NCBI GenBank assembly: GCA_018375675.1 | Contig: JAHACW010000018.1 | Location: 1 to 40,367 of the forward strand | Source of the DNA: Actinomyces sp. | Lineage (GTDB): Bacteria > Actinomycetota > Actinomycetes > Actinomycetales > Actinomycetaceae | Direction of reading: 5' to 3' | Length of the DNA: 40,367 bases | Shown: piece after piece, positions 30,861 to 39,924 of the stretch | Layout: each line of letters starts with the position of its first letter | Position numbering within the stretch: position 1 is the first letter of the stretch | The notes under the pieces: model-generated | What the model saw: only the letters and a program-made list of their open reading frames with translations | Told to the model about the DNA's origin: nothing | Databases searched by the model: none | Position numbers and translations under genes: made by a program

Positions 30861-32945
30861 GTGTCACTTCACTGGGATCACATCGATGACGAAGCGGTCA
30901 AGACCGCTAAGCTCCTCGCCGCCGACGCCGTCGAGCAGGCCGGATCGGGCCACCCCGGTACCGCCATCTCACTCGCCCCCGCCGCCTACCTCCTCTACAA
31001 CAAGGTCATGAACGTCGACCCGGCCGACCCGCGCTGGATCGGCCGCGACCGCTTCATCCTGTCGGCCGGACACTCGTCGCTGACCCAGTACGTCCAGCTC
31101 TACCTGTCCGGCTTCGGTCTCGAACTCGACGACATCAAGACGCTGCGCACCGCCGGCTCCCTGACCCCGGGCCACCCCGAGTACGGCCACACCAAGGGTG
31201 TTGAGATTACCACCGGCCCGCTGGGCACCGGCATCGCCTCCGCCGTCGGTTTCGCTATGAACGCCCGCCGCGTCCACGGCCTGCTCGATCCCGAGACCCC
31301 CCTCGGCGAGTCCGTCTTCGACCACAACGTCTACGTCATCGCCGGCGATGGTTGCTTCGAGGAAGGCGTCTCTGCCGAGGCCTCCTCCCTCGCGGGCACC
31401 CAGGAGCTGGGCAACATCACGGTCATCTGGGACGACAACCACATCTCCATCGAGGACGACACCTCGATCGCCTTCAACGAGGACGTCCTGGCCCGCTACG
31501 AGGCCTACGGCTGGCACGTCCAGCGCGTTGACTGGCTCGGCGAGGACGGCTCCTACGAGGAGAACACCGCTGCCCTGAACGATGCCCTCGACGCCGCCAA
31601 GGCCGAGACGAAGAAGCCTTCGCTCATCGCACTGCGCACCATCATCGGTTGGCCGACCCCCGGCAAGCAGAACACCGGCGGTATCCACGGCTCCAAGCTC
31701 GGCTCCGAGGCTCTCAAGGGTCTGAAGGAAGCTCTGGGCGCCGATCCCGAGAAGATGTTCGACGCCGACGCCGCGATCGTGGATGAGGTCCGCGCCCGCG
31801 CCGCTGCCCGCGCCGCGGAGTACCGCAAGGACTGGGACGCCCGCTTCGAGGCGTGGAAGGCCGCTCACCCCGAGCAGGCCGCCCTGCTGGAGCGCCTCCT
31901 CGAGGGCCGCCTGCCCGAGGGCTGGGAAGCCTCGCTGCCCACCTTCGAAGAGGGCAAGGCCATCGCGACCCGCGCCGCCTCCGGCCAGGTCCTCAACGCG
32001 ATCGCCCCCGTGCTGCCCGAGCTGTGGGGTGGCTCCGCCGACCTCGCCGGCTCCAACAACACCTTCCTGAAGGGCGAGCCTTCGTTCCTGCCCGCGCACC
32101 GCTCCTCCTCGTCCTTCAGCGGCGACGAATTCGGCCGTAACCTGCACTTCGGCGTGCGCGAGTTCGCGATGGGCGCTGCCCTCAACGGCATCGCCGCCGA
32201 CGGCTTCACCCGCGCCTACGGTGGCACGTTCTTCGTGTTCTCCGACTTCATGCGCGGCGCTGTGCGTCTCGCGGCCCTCATGGATCTTCCTGTCACCTAC
32301 GTGTGGACCCACGACTCCATCGGCGTGGGCGAGGACGGCCCGACCCACCAGCCGATCGAGCACCTGGCCTCCTACCGCGCGATCCCGAACTTCGCTGTCG
32401 TGCGTCCCGCCGACGCCGCCGAGACGGCCGCGTCTTGGAAGGCCATCCTCGAGCAGTCCCACCCGGCCGCCATCATCCTGTCGCGCCAGAACCTGCCCAA
32501 CCCCGCGCGCGGCGAAGGCACCGGCCTGGCCACCACCGAGGAGCTGGCGCGCGGTGCCTACGTCCTGGCAGACACCGAGGGCACGCCCGACGTGATCCTG
32601 CTGGCCTCCGGCTCCGAGGTCTCCGTCGCCCTTGAGGCGCGCGAGGCGCTGGCCGCCGAGGGCGTCGCAGCCCGCGTCGTGTCCGTGCCCTGCCTCGACT
32701 GGTTCGAGGCCCAGGACCGCGAGTACCGCGACTCCGTCCTGCCGCCGTCGGTGCGCGCCCGAGTCTCCGTCGAGGCCGGCATCGCCCTGCCGTGGTACCG
32801 CTGGATCGGCGACGCCGGCCGCGCGGTCTCCATCGAGCACTTCGGCGCCTCCGCGCCGGGAGAACTCCTCTTCAAGGAGTACGGCATCGACGCCGAGCAC
32901 GTCGCCGCCGCCGCGAAGGAGTCCATCGAGGCCGCCCGTTCGTGA
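30861..32945 (+). CDS. tkt: Transketolase
   Basis: Transketolase moves two-carbon ketol units between sugar phosphates using thiamine pyrophosphate. From GTG 30861 (GGAGA at 30851-30855) it has 694 aa. The N-terminal TPP domain has AGSGHPGTAISLAPAAYLLY, GPLGTGIASAVGFAMNAR and the TPP motif VIAGDGCFEEGVSAEASSLA, with N in IWDDNHISIEDD. The middle domain has REFAMGAALNGIAADGFTRA and WTHDSIGVGEDGPTHQPIEH. The C-terminal domain follows. It precedes zwf-opcA-pgl, but a hairpin separates it and transaldolase is not between them, unlike in M. tuberculosis (tkt-tal-zwf2-opcA-pgl). Start choice excludes an upstream stretch lying over the promoter. Confidence 0.95.
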   Translation: MSLHWDHIDDEAVKTAKLLAADAVEQAGSGHPGTAISLAPAAYLLYNKVMNVDPADPRWIGRDRFILSAGHSSLTQYVQLYLSGFGLELDDIKTLRTAGSLTPGHPEYGHTKGVEITTGPLGTGIASAVGFAMNARRVHGLLDPETPLGESVFDHNVYVIAGDGCFEEGVSAEASSLAGTQELGNITVIWDDNHISIEDDTSIAFNEDVLARYEAYGWHVQRVDWLGEDGSYEENTAALNDALDAAKAETKKPSLIALRTIIGWPTPGKQNTGGIHGSKLGSEALKGLKEALGADPEKMFDADAAIVDEVRARAAARAAEYRKDWDARFEAWKAAHPEQAALLERLLEGRLPEGWEASLPTFEEGKAIATRAASGQVLNAIAPVLPELWGGSADLAGSNNTFLKGEPSFLPAHRSSSSFSGDEFGRNLHFGVREFAMGAALNGIAADGFTRAYGGTFFVFSDFMRGAVRLAALMDLPVTYVWTHDSIGVGEDGPTHQPIEHLASYRAIPNFAVVRPADAAETAASWKAILEQSHPAAIILSRQNLPNPARGEGTGLATTEELARGAYVLADTEGTPDVILLASGSEVSVALEAREALAAEGVAARVVSVPCLDWFEAQDREYRDSVLPPSVRARVSVEAGIALPWYRWIGDAGRAVSIEHFGASAPGELLFKEYGIDAEHVAAAAKESIEAARS

Positions 32946-32970
32946 CTTTGTAGTCAACTGAACTGAAGAT

Positions 32971-33006
32971 AGGGCTGCTGGCGCGCGAGGGCGTGCCAGC
33001 AGCCCT
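32971..33006 (+). terminator. 12-bp hairpin after tkt
   Basis: AGGGCTGCTGGC (32971-32982) pairs with GCCAGCAGCCCT (32995-33006). It is followed by ATTCTCTT, a weak U-containing tail. It separates tkt from zwf. Confidence 0.75.
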
Positions 33007-33113
33007 ATTCTCTTACACATGTGTGGGTCCTCGGTCCCGTTCCATTTCCCCCTGCGGGCGAAGCGTTCGGGCCCCGGCCTCTTCCTCACCTCTAGCGAAC
33101 GGAGCGACCACTC

Positions 33114-34640
33114 GTGACCAACGAGATTCCCACCCTGCGTGATCCCCAAGATCGCAGGCTTCCGCGTATCTCCCCGCCGTGTGGCCTCGTCATCTTCGGC
33201 ATCACGGGCGACCTTGCGCGCAAGAAGCTCCTTCCCGCCATCTACGACCTCGCTAACCGTGGTTTGCTCCACCCGGCGTTCTCCCTCACCGGCTTTGCTC
33301 GCCGCGACTGGAGTCCCCAGGACTTCGAGGAATACGTGCGCGCGTCCATCGAGGCGCACACCCGCACCGGCTTTAACGAGGGAACGTGGAACCAGCTGCG
33401 CTCTGGCCTGCGCTTCGTCTCGGGCACCTTCGACGACCCGGAGGCCTACCGCCAGCTGGCCGACACGGTCGCCGAGCTCGACCGCTCGCGCGGCACCGGC
33501 GGCAACCACGCGTTCTACCTGTCTATTCCGCCGTCGTACTTCCCCGTCGTGGCCAAGCACCTGTCCGACACGGGCCTCAACAAGCGCCAGGGTCGCGAAT
33601 GGCGTCGCGTCATCATCGAGAAGCCTTTCGGACACGACCTTGAGTCCGCGCAAGAGCTCTCCAACGTCATCTCGCAGATCTTTGACGAGCAGGATGTCTT
33701 CCGCATCGACCACTACCTGGGCAAGGAAACCGTCCAGAACATCATGGCGATGCGCTTCGCGAACGCCATGTTCGAACCCCTCTGGAAGGCGAACTACGTC
33801 GATTCCGTGCAGATCACGATGGCCGAGGACATCGGCATTGGCACGCGCGCTGGCTACTACGACGGCATCGGCGCGGCTCGCGACATCATCCAGAACCACC
33901 TGCTCCAACTGATGGCGCTGACCGCCATGGAGGAACCCGTCCACTTCACGCCCGAGGAAATCCGGGCGGAGAAGGAGAAGGTGCTCTCCGCGGTGCGCCT
34001 ACCCGAGGACCTGTCCATCGATACGGCTCGCGGGCAGTACGCCGGCGGCTGGCAGGGCGGTGACCAGGTGCGCGGCTATCTCGAGGAGGACGGCATTCCG
34101 GCCGACTCGACCACCGAGACCTTCGCGGCGATCAAGCTCTTTGTGGACACGCGCCGCTGGGCAGGCGTGCCCTTCTACCTGCGTGCCGGCAAGCGCCTGG
34201 GCAAGCGGGTCACCGAGATCGCAGTCATCTTCAAGCGCTCGGCCCACGTGCCCTTCGGCAACTCCGATCTCAGCGAGTCCGGCCAGAATGCGCTCGTTAT
34301 CCGCGTCCAGCCGGACGAGGGCCTGACCCTCAAGCTCGGCGCGAAGGTGCCGGGCACGTCCATGCAGGTGCGTGACGTGACCATGGACTTCGCCTACGGC
34401 CACGCCTTCACGGAGGACTCGCCCGAGGCCTACGAGCGTCTCATCCTGGACGCACTCGTCGGCTCCGCTCCCCTCTTCCCGCACCAGCACGAGGTCGAGG
34501 CCTCATGGAAGATCCTGGACCCGATCCTGTCCTTCTGGGAGACCCAGGGCCAGCCCGAACCCTACGCTCCCGGCGCCTGGGGTCCCCAATCCGCGCACGA
34601 CATGCTGGCCCGCGACGGCCGTTTCTGGAGGCTCCCGTGA
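33114..34640 (+). CDS. zwf: Glucose-6-phosphate dehydrogenase
   Basis: Zwf oxidises glucose-6-phosphate to 6-phosphogluconolactone, the entry to the oxidative pentose phosphate route. It has 508 aa. The NADP site is LVIFGITGDLARKKLLPAIY (residues 26-45). The substrate/active-site motif is DVFRIDHYLGKETVQNIMAM, with catalytic His/Lys context, and GYYDGIGAARDIIQNHLLQL follows. GTG 33114 is chosen for GGAG at 33101-33104. The stop overlaps the opcA start by 4 nt. The neighbours opcA and pgl act on the same step and product. Confidence 0.95.
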   Translation: MTNEIPTLRDPQDRRLPRISPPCGLVIFGITGDLARKKLLPAIYDLANRGLLHPAFSLTGFARRDWSPQDFEEYVRASIEAHTRTGFNEGTWNQLRSGLRFVSGTFDDPEAYRQLADTVAELDRSRGTGGNHAFYLSIPPSYFPVVAKHLSDTGLNKRQGREWRRVIIEKPFGHDLESAQELSNVISQIFDEQDVFRIDHYLGKETVQNIMAMRFANAMFEPLWKANYVDSVQITMAEDIGIGTRAGYYDGIGAARDIIQNHLLQLMALTAMEEPVHFTPEEIRAEKEKVLSAVRLPEDLSIDTARGQYAGGWQGGDQVRGYLEEDGIPADSTTETFAAIKLFVDTRRWAGVPFYLRAGKRLGKRVTEIAVIFKRSAHVPFGNSDLSESGQNALVIRVQPDEGLTLKLGAKVPGTSMQVRDVTMDFAYGHAFTEDSPEAYERLILDALVGSAPLFPHQHEVEASWKILDPILSFWETQGQPEPYAPGAWGPQSAHDMLARDGRFWRLP

Positions 34641-35578
34641 TCATCACCCTGAAGAACACCACGTCGGCCGAGGTTGCCTCCCGCATCGTGGAGCTGCGCG
34701 ACGAGCGCGGTTCCGCCGCTCTGAGTCGTGTCCTCACGCTGCTCATCTGCGTGCCAGACCTCATCGATGTCGACAACGCGATCGAGGTCTCCGACGCCGT
34801 CTCGCGCGAGCACCCCTGCCGCGTGATCGTCATCGTCGAGCCCGAGTCCACCGAGGGCACGGCTCGACTCAATGCCCAGATTCGCGTGGGTGACGCGGCG
34901 GGATTGTCCGACATCATCATCCTCGAGCCTCGCGGTGCGGCTGCATCGAACATCGACTCGCTCGTCATGCCGCTTCTCCAGTCGGATACGCCGGTCGTTA
35001 CGTACTGGCCGGTCGTTCCCCCGCAGAACCCGGGCGCGCACCCGCTTGGTCGTCTCGCGGTCAAGCGCATCACCGATTCGCGCGCAACCGAGTGCCCCAT
35101 GGACACGCTCTCCGCGCTGTCGGCCGTCTACACCCCCGGCGACACGGATCTCGCGTGGGCCGGCGTTACGCTGTGGCGGGCGCTGCTCGCCGCCGTCGCA
35201 GAGGACTTCGACCGCCTGCCCACGTCGATCCGCGTCGCGGGTAACGCCACGCACCCCTCACCCTTCCTCGTAGCCGCGTGGCTGCACCATCAGCTCGGCG
35301 TGCCCGTCGAGCGAGTCGTGGATCCCGAGGCCCTCACGATCACAGACATCACGTTCTTCTTCGACGACGACACGACCGTCTCGCTGTCGCGTAGCGCCTC
35401 CTCGTCGGTCGCGCGCCTGTCGCGCCCCGGCCTCGAAGATCGCTCCGTAAACCTCGCGCGCCGCTCCGTGCAGGACTCCCTCATGGAGGATCTGCGTCGC
35501 ATGGATCCGGACGTCTACTATGGCGAGCTCCTCACGAAGGAACTCCCGCGGCTGGCTGCATGCTCTGAGGGCGAGTGA
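34637..35578 (+). CDS. opcA: Glucose-6-phosphate dehydrogenase assembly protein OpcA
   Basis: OpcA is required for full G6PDH activity in cyanobacteria and is conserved next to zwf in actinobacteria. GTG 34637 starts inside the zwf stop (GTGA) with GGAGG at 34627-34631, giving 313 aa. Recognisable stretches are ALSRVLTLLICVPDLIDVDN, HPCRVIVIVEPESTEGTARL, PLLQSDTPVVTYWPVVPPQN and FDRLPTSIRVAGNATHPSPF. No catalytic motif is expected. It ends by overlapping or abutting pgl. Confidence 0.92.
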   Translation: MIITLKNTTSAEVASRIVELRDERGSAALSRVLTLLICVPDLIDVDNAIEVSDAVSREHPCRVIVIVEPESTEGTARLNAQIRVGDAAGLSDIIILEPRGAAASNIDSLVMPLLQSDTPVVTYWPVVPPQNPGAHPLGRLAVKRITDSRATECPMDTLSALSAVYTPGDTDLAWAGVTLWRALLAAVAEDFDRLPTSIRVAGNATHPSPFLVAAWLHHQLGVPVERVVDPEALTITDITFFFDDDTTVSLSRSASSSVARLSRPGLEDRSVNLARRSVQDSLMEDLRRMDPDVYYGELLTKELPRLAACSEGE

Positions 35579-35580
35579 CG

Positions 35581-36324
35581 ATGGTGGCTGTCCACACGCT
35601 TGAGGTCTACCCGACCGTCGAGGAACTGAACGAGGCCGTGGGCCGTGCGTTCCTCGCTCGTCTCAGTACGCTCATCGACGAGGCCGGGGCCGGTTCTCGC
35701 ATCAACCTGGCCATCTCTGGGGGCGCGATCACGACGAGCCTGCTGCCCTCGTTGCTTCCGTTTGTTGGCGACGTCGATTGGTCCCGCGTGCGCGTGTGGC
35801 TTGTCGACGAGCGTTATGTGCCCGCCAGCGACGAGGAACGCAACGACGATCAGGCGTGGGAGGGCTTCTTCCACGCGGCCGCCGGCGTTGAGTTCGTGCG
35901 TATGCCGTCCTCGGATGCATCCGCGGCTGGCGGCGGCTCTCTCGACGAGGCGACAGCGGCGTTTGCTGCCACGTGGCGCGAGCTCATGGGCGAGCACTCC
36001 TTCGACATCGCACTGATCGGCATGGGACCCGACGGGCACATCTGCTCGCTCTTCCCGGGCCGCGTCGACATGGACGAGGCTTCCCCAATTCTGGCGATCC
36101 GCAATTCCCCGAAGCCTCCGCCTGAGCGCATCACGGTGTCGATGCCCGTCATGCGTGCGTGCGGCGAGGTGTGGCTGACGACGGCGGGTTCCGCGAAGGC
36201 AGATGTCCTCGGACGAGCCTTCGCAGGCACGTCGCCCCTCGACCTACCGGTTGCGGGCATCCTCTCCCCCACGACGCGCGTCTACCTCGACGAGGCGGCT
36301 GCCGCGAAGATCGCACAGAGCTGA
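35581..36324 (+). CDS. pgl: 6-phosphogluconolactonase
   Basis: Pgl hydrolyses 6-phosphogluconolactone to 6-phosphogluconate. Family motifs are NLAISGGAITTSLLPSLL, RVRVWLVDERYVPASDEERN and ALIGMGPDGHICSLFPGR, the last carrying the active-site His. ATG 35581 gives 247 aa with GAGGG nine nt upstream (35567-35571); GTG 35575, which overlaps the opcA stop, is the alternative. It ends the zwf-opcA-pgl operon and is followed by a hairpin. 6-phosphogluconate dehydrogenase (gnd) is not in the window. Confidence 0.93.
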   Translation: MVAVHTLEVYPTVEELNEAVGRAFLARLSTLIDEAGAGSRINLAISGGAITTSLLPSLLPFVGDVDWSRVRVWLVDERYVPASDEERNDDQAWEGFFHAAAGVEFVRMPSSDASAAGGGSLDEATAAFAATWRELMGEHSFDIALIGMGPDGHICSLFPGRVDMDEASPILAIRNSPKPPPERITVSMPVMRACGEVWLTTAGSAKADVLGRAFAGTSPLDLPVAGILSPTTRVYLDEAAAAKIAQS

Positions 36325-36343
36325 CGTCTCACACCTATGACAT

Positions 36344-36375
36344 CAATCGGGGGCGGCGATTGCTGCCCCCGATTG
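36344..36375 (+). terminator. 11-bp hairpin after pgl
   Basis: CAATCGGGGGC (36344-36354) pairs with GCCCCCGATTG (36365-36375), then TTCTGTC follows. It closes the zwf operon, 57 nt before the end of the convergent YdcF gene. Confidence 0.72.
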
Positions 36376-36431
36376 TTCTGTCGTCGATGGCTGTCACCAG
36401 CCTCACCCAGCTGATGTGGTGTATACGCCGC

Positions 36432-37433
36432 TCACTGAAGCGCCGATAGAGCGTAGATGGCAACCGTGGCCAGCGCCCACAGCCCCATGATCACCGCATA
36501 CGGCCACCAGTAGCGGCGCGATATAGCGATGAACTCACGGATAAACGCGGTCGGGAAATAATAGCCGGCTGTCTTCGAGCCCAGGCCATCCGCATTGAAG
36601 CCCACCGCGCGGGCATACATCGCCGTACGGAACACGTGATAGTCACTTGTAACCAACGCGGCTCGCGGCAGATTACCCTCACTGAGCTGTGCGATGAGAT
36701 CCCGTGAATACGTGAGGTTCTCCCACGTCGTCGTCGAACGGTCTTCCAGCACAATGGCGGAGTCAGGCACCTCGCGGGAGCGCAGGTACCGCGCCATAGC
36801 CTCGGCCTCGGAGATCTCTTCGTCAGAGCCCTGCCCGCCGGACGGAATGAAAGTTCCACGCTTTTCTTGCTTGATCCACAGGTCATACGCGCGATCAACA
36901 CGCCCCCGCAGCAACGGGGTTAGCTCGGTTCCATTCAGACCCGCACCGTGGATAACAATGAAGTCGTACTGGCGCTTGCGGGGCAGCGAACGGTACAGCC
37001 AGGAATACAGCAGCAACGCTGTAAACGATAGAAAAAACCACGCGCCGCAGAGAGTCATCGCAAACAGGAAGCCGAGGACGAATCGATGAGCTCCAAGGAT
37101 TAAAGCGGCAGGAACAGCAAGGAACCACGCCACAATCGCGCAGGCAAAGAGCAGTGGAAGCCCATGTGACAGCGAAAATCCTTCGCGGCGTACCAACTGC
37201 ACCTCGTTGACAAGCATGAAGATGATCGTTATGAACGGCGCCAAAGCAATAGCAAGTGCAATCGGTAGCGTGATCCACCACTGATCAAGCTGTAATGCCA
37301 ACGCCCCAAGAGCAGACGCACACAGGAAAACGAAGAAAAACGCGTTGCGAAACTGACGGGGTTCGCGACGGTACGACCACACAAAAATGGCTCCCCACAC
37401 GAGGGTGGGGAGCCACAGGACGATGTCGACCAC
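36432..37433 (-). CDS. YdcF/SanA-type (DUF218) membrane protein
   Basis: The N-terminal half has about five hydrophobic helices (for example TLVWGAIFVWSY, AFFFVFLCASALGALAL, WITLPIALAIALAPFITIIF and LPLLFACAIVAWFLAVPAAL). The C-terminal half is the DUF218 domain: YDFIVIHGAGLNGTELTPLL, FIPSGGQGSDEEISEAEAMA, EDRSTTTWENLTYSRDLI and LVTSDYHVFRTAMYARAVG. Escherichia relatives (SanA, YdcF) are linked to envelope permeability or AdoMet binding; no firm function exists. GTG 37433 gives 333 aa; a start at GTG 37481 would overlap secG and lacks a ribosome site. It is 5 nt after secG and may be co-transcribed with it. Confidence 0.82.
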   Translation of the reverse strand: MVDIVLWLPTLVWGAIFVWSYRREPRQFRNAFFFVFLCASALGALALQLDQWWITLPIALAIALAPFITIIFMLVNEVQLVRREGFSLSHGLPLLFACAIVAWFLAVPAALILGAHRFVLGFLFAMTLCGAWFFLSFTALLLYSWLYRSLPRKRQYDFIVIHGAGLNGTELTPLLRGRVDRAYDLWIKQEKRGTFIPSGGQGSDEEISEAEAMARYLRSREVPDSAIVLEDRSTTTWENLTYSRDLIAQLSEGNLPRAALVTSDYHVFRTAMYARAVGFNADGLGSKTAGYYFPTAFIREFIAISRRYWWPYAVIMGLWALATVAIYALSALQ

Positions 37434-37438
37434 GACGG

Positions 37439-37684
37439 TCAGCCACCGAATTTCGCGAGAAGTGCGTAACCGATGATGCACACCAGCCAGATGAGCAGCG
37501 TGCCCAGGGTGATGCGGTTCAGGTTACGCTCGGCAACGCCGGAGGAGCCGGCCGACGAGGAGATGCCACCACCGAACATGTCCGACAGACCGCCGCCCTG
37601 TCCCTTGTGCATCAGGACGGTCAGAGTCAGCAGGATGCTGGTCAGGAAGATCAGAACGATCAGCGTGTTGTTCAGAATGGTCAC
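37439..37684 (-). CDS. secG: Preprotein translocase subunit SecG
   Basis: SecG is the small SecYEG accessory subunit. From GTG 37684 it has 81 aa; TTG 37690 is possible but would leave no ribosome-site spacing. It has two membrane helices, LIVLIFLTSILLTLTVLMHK and ITLGTLLIWLVCIIGYALLA, joined by the conserved loop GQGGGLSDMFGGG. The Ser-rich loop SSSAGSSG and NLNRITL follow. Placement after tpiA is standard for actinobacteria (gap-pgk-tpi-secG), but here a 15-bp hairpin and a possible TAAACT -10 (37738-37743) separate it from tpiA. Confidence 0.93.
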   Translation of the reverse strand: MTILNNTLIVLIFLTSILLTLTVLMHKGQGGGLSDMFGGGISSSAGSSGVAERNLNRITLGTLLIWLVCIIGYALLAKFGG

Positions 37685-37737
37685 AGTCAATCCAGTTTCT
37701 ATCGCAGTTCACCCCGGATCGGGGCACATATGGCTTT

Positions 37738-37743
37738 AGTTTA
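37738..37743 (-). promoter_or_regulatory. Possible secG promoter -10
   Basis: TAAACT on the minus strand lies 53 nt before GTG 37684, just after the tpiA-side hairpin. It would let secG be expressed apart from glycolysis. The -35 is unclear. Confidence 0.3.
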
Positions 37744-37755
37744 ACTGAGAATGCC

Positions 37756-37789
37756 GGTGGGGCCAACCGGCACACCGGTTGGCCCCACC
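37756..37789 (-). terminator. Perfect 15-bp hairpin between tpiA and secG
   Basis: Arms 37756-37770 and 37775-37789 pair perfectly around CACA. There is no U-tract. It likely ends the gapA-pgk-tpiA transcript or reduces read-through. Confidence 0.72.
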
Positions 37790-37846
37790 TCGCGTCCGCT
37801 CCGACCCGGCTGACGTGGCCAGGCGGAGTGAGTGCGCGACGGTTTC

Positions 37847-38623
37847 TCAGGCGTAGAACGTCGCCATGGCGGCGAAGGAGTCAGCCTTGAGGGACGCGCC
37901 GCCGACGAGGCCGCCGTCGACGTCGGGCTGAGCCATGAGCTCCTTGATGTTGTCGGGCTTGGCGGAGCCACCGTAGAGGATGCGGGTGGACTCGGCGGTC
38001 TCGGCGCCGAAGTCCTCGGCCAGGGCGGCGCGGATGGCGCCGCACACTTCCTGGGCGTCCTCGGCGGAAGCGGTCTCGCCGGTGCCGATGGCCCAGATGG
38101 GCTCGTAGGCGATGACGATCTTGGCGACCTCTTCGGCCTTCCAGCCGGCGAGGGCGGCGCGGATCTGGCCGAGCACGAACTCGACGTAGGTGCCGGCCTT
38201 GCGGACCTCGAGGGCCTCGCCGCAGCACAGGATCGGGGTCATGCCGGCGTCGAAGACCTTGCGGGCCTTGGCGCCGACGAGCTCGTCGGACTCGCCGTGG
38301 TACTCGCGACGCTCGGAGTGGCCCATGACCACGTAGGAGACGCCGAGCTTGGTCAGCATGTCGGTGGAGATTTCGCCGGTGTAGGCGCCGTTGTCGTGGA
38401 TCGACACGTCCTGAGCACCGTACTTGATGCCGAGCTCGTCGGCGTCAACGATGGTCTGGACGGTGCGGATGTCGGTGAACGGCGGGATGACGAGCACCTC
38501 GCACTTGGAGTAGTCGTGGCCTGCGTCGGACAGGGCCATCGCCAGGCCCTGGACGAGGTGGTTAGCCTCGAGGTGATCGAGGTTCATCTTCCAGTTGCCG
38601 GCCATCAGGGGGGTACGTGCCAT
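37847..38623 (-). CDS. tpiA: Triosephosphate isomerase
   Basis: TpiA interconverts dihydroxyacetone phosphate and glyceraldehyde-3-phosphate. The 258-aa chain shows GNWKMN with the catalytic Lys (residues 9-14), [20 protein letters not shown] with the catalytic His, [18 protein letters not shown] with the catalytic Glu and loop 6, and the phosphate loop [13 protein letters not shown] 38623 has GGAGG at 38632-38636 and lies 3 nt after the pgk stop. Confidence 0.97.
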   Translation of the reverse strand: MARTPLMAGNWKMNLDHLEANHLVQGLAMALSDAGHDYSKCEVLVIPPFTDIRTVQTIVDADELGIKYGAQDVSIHDNGAYTGEISTDMLTKLGVSYVVMGHSERREYHGESDELVGAKARKVFDAGMTPILCCGEALEVRKAGTYVEFVLGQIRAALAGWKAEEVAKIVIAYEPIWAIGTGETASAEDAQEVCGAIRAALAEDFGAETAESTRILYGGSAKPDNIKELMAQPDVDGGLVGGASLKADSFAAMATFYA

Positions 38624-38626
38624 GAG

Positions 38627-39817
38627 TCAGTCCTCCAGAACTGCGATACCGGGCAGAACCTTGCCCTCGAGGAGCTCGAGGGAGGCGCCACCACCAGTGG
38701 AAATGTGGGAGAAGGTGTTCTCGTCGAAGCCGAGCAGGCGCACGGCCGCGGCGGAGTCGCCACCGCCGATGACGGAGAACATGGAGCCCTTGGAGAGGGC
38801 CTCGGCGACGGCGCGCGTACCGCCGGCGAAAGCGTCGAATTCGAAGACGCCCATGGGGCCATTCCAGGCCACGGTCTTCGCGCCTCCCAGCTTCTCGGCG
38901 AAAAGCTTCTGCGATTCGGGGCCGATGTCCAGACCCATCTGGTCGTCGGGGATCGCGTCGACCTTCACGACGGTCGCGGGCGCGTCGGCCGCGAACTCGG
39001 GGGCGACGATGACGTCGACGGGCAGCACCAGGTCGACGCCACGCTCGGCGGCCTCGGCGATGTAGCCCTTGACGGTGTCGATCTGGTCTTCCTCGAGGAG
39101 GGACTTGCCCACCGAGTGGCCCTGAGCGGCCAGGAAGGTGAAGACCATGCCGCCGCCGATGAAGAGCATGTCGGCCTTCTTCAGCAGGTTGGCGATAACG
39201 CCCAGCTTGTCGGAAACCTTGGAGCCGCCGAGGACGACGCCGTAGGGGCGCTCGGGGTCACCGGTCACCTTAGACAGGGACTCGATCTCCTTGAGGACGA
39301 GCAGGCCGGCGGCAGAGGGCAGCAGCTTGGCAATGTCGTAGACGGAGGCCTGCTTGCGGTGGACGACGCCGAAGCCGTCGGAGACGAAGGCGTCACCGAG
39401 CTTGGCGTACTCACGGGCCAGCTCCTCGCGCTCCTCGTCGACCTTGGAGGTCTCGCGCGCGTCGTAGCGGACGTTCTCGAGCAGGGCGATCTCGCCCTCA
39501 CCCAGGGCGGCGACGGTCTCGGTGGCCGACGGGCCCACGACGTCGGAGGCCAGCGTGACCTTCACGCCGGACAGCTCGGCGAGGCGCGTGGCGACGGGGG
39601 CCAGCGAGAAAGCGGGATCGACCTGACCCTTGGGGCGGCCGAGGTGGGCCATGATGACGACCTTGGCACCGGCGTCGGTGAGGGTCTTGAGGGTCGGCAG
39701 CGCCGCGCGGATACGGCCGTCGTCGGTGATGACGCCGTCCTTGAGCGGAACGTTGAAGTCGGAGCGGACGAGGACGCGCTTGCCGCGCAGGTCGCCCAGG
39801 GTGGAGATGGTCCTCAC
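38627..39817 (-). CDS. pgk: Phosphoglycerate kinase
   Basis: Pgk makes ATP and 3-phosphoglycerate from 1,3-bisphosphoglycerate. It has 396 aa. The N-domain substrate site is [14 protein letters not shown] with [10 protein letters not shown] and [13 protein letters not shown]. The C-domain nucleotide site is [31 protein letters not shown] and [15 protein letters not shown], and the hinge is [20 protein letters not shown]. GTG 39817 has AAAGGA at 39824-39829. It is between gapA and tpiA, with a long hairpin separating it from gapA. Confidence 0.97.
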   Translation of the reverse strand: MRTISTLGDLRGKRVLVRSDFNVPLKDGVITDDGRIRAALPTLKTLTDAGAKVVIMAHLGRPKGQVDPAFSLAPVATRLAELSGVKVTLASDVVGPSATETVAALGEGEIALLENVRYDARETSKVDEEREELAREYAKLGDAFVSDGFGVVHRKQASVYDIAKLLPSAAGLLVLKEIESLSKVTGDPERPYGVVLGGSKVSDKLGVIANLLKKADMLFIGGGMVFTFLAAQGHSVGKSLLEEDQIDTVKGYIAEAAERGVDLVLPVDVIVAPEFAADAPATVVKVDAIPDDQMGLDIGPESQKLFAEKLGGAKTVAWNGPMGVFEFDAFAGGTRAVAEALSKGSMFSVIGGGDSAAAVRLLGFDENTFSHISTGGGASLELLEGKVLPGIAVLED

Positions 39818-39853
39818 GAGGAGTCCTTTCGGTCTGAAGGCGGTGGCGATGTA

Positions 39854-39889
39854 CGAGATGCCCGTGCACGAGCGTGCACGGGCATCTCG
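39854..39889 (-). terminator. Perfect 16-bp hairpin between gapA and pgk
   Basis: Arms 39854-39869 and 39874-39889 pair perfectly around GAGC. It lies between gapA and pgk. No U-tract. It may attenuate gapA read-through or protect mRNA ends, giving different gapA and pgk levels. Confidence 0.7.
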
Positions 39890-39924
39890 CTGATCAGCTC
39901 ATGGCTGGTGTATCAGCTGTGTGC

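Noticed and set aside
30969..33944. 991-codon minus-strand open frame across tkt and zwf
   Set aside because: It is antisense to two certain genes and crosses their intergenic hairpin. Its composition (Gly, Val, Asp, Glu rich) is typical of a shadow.
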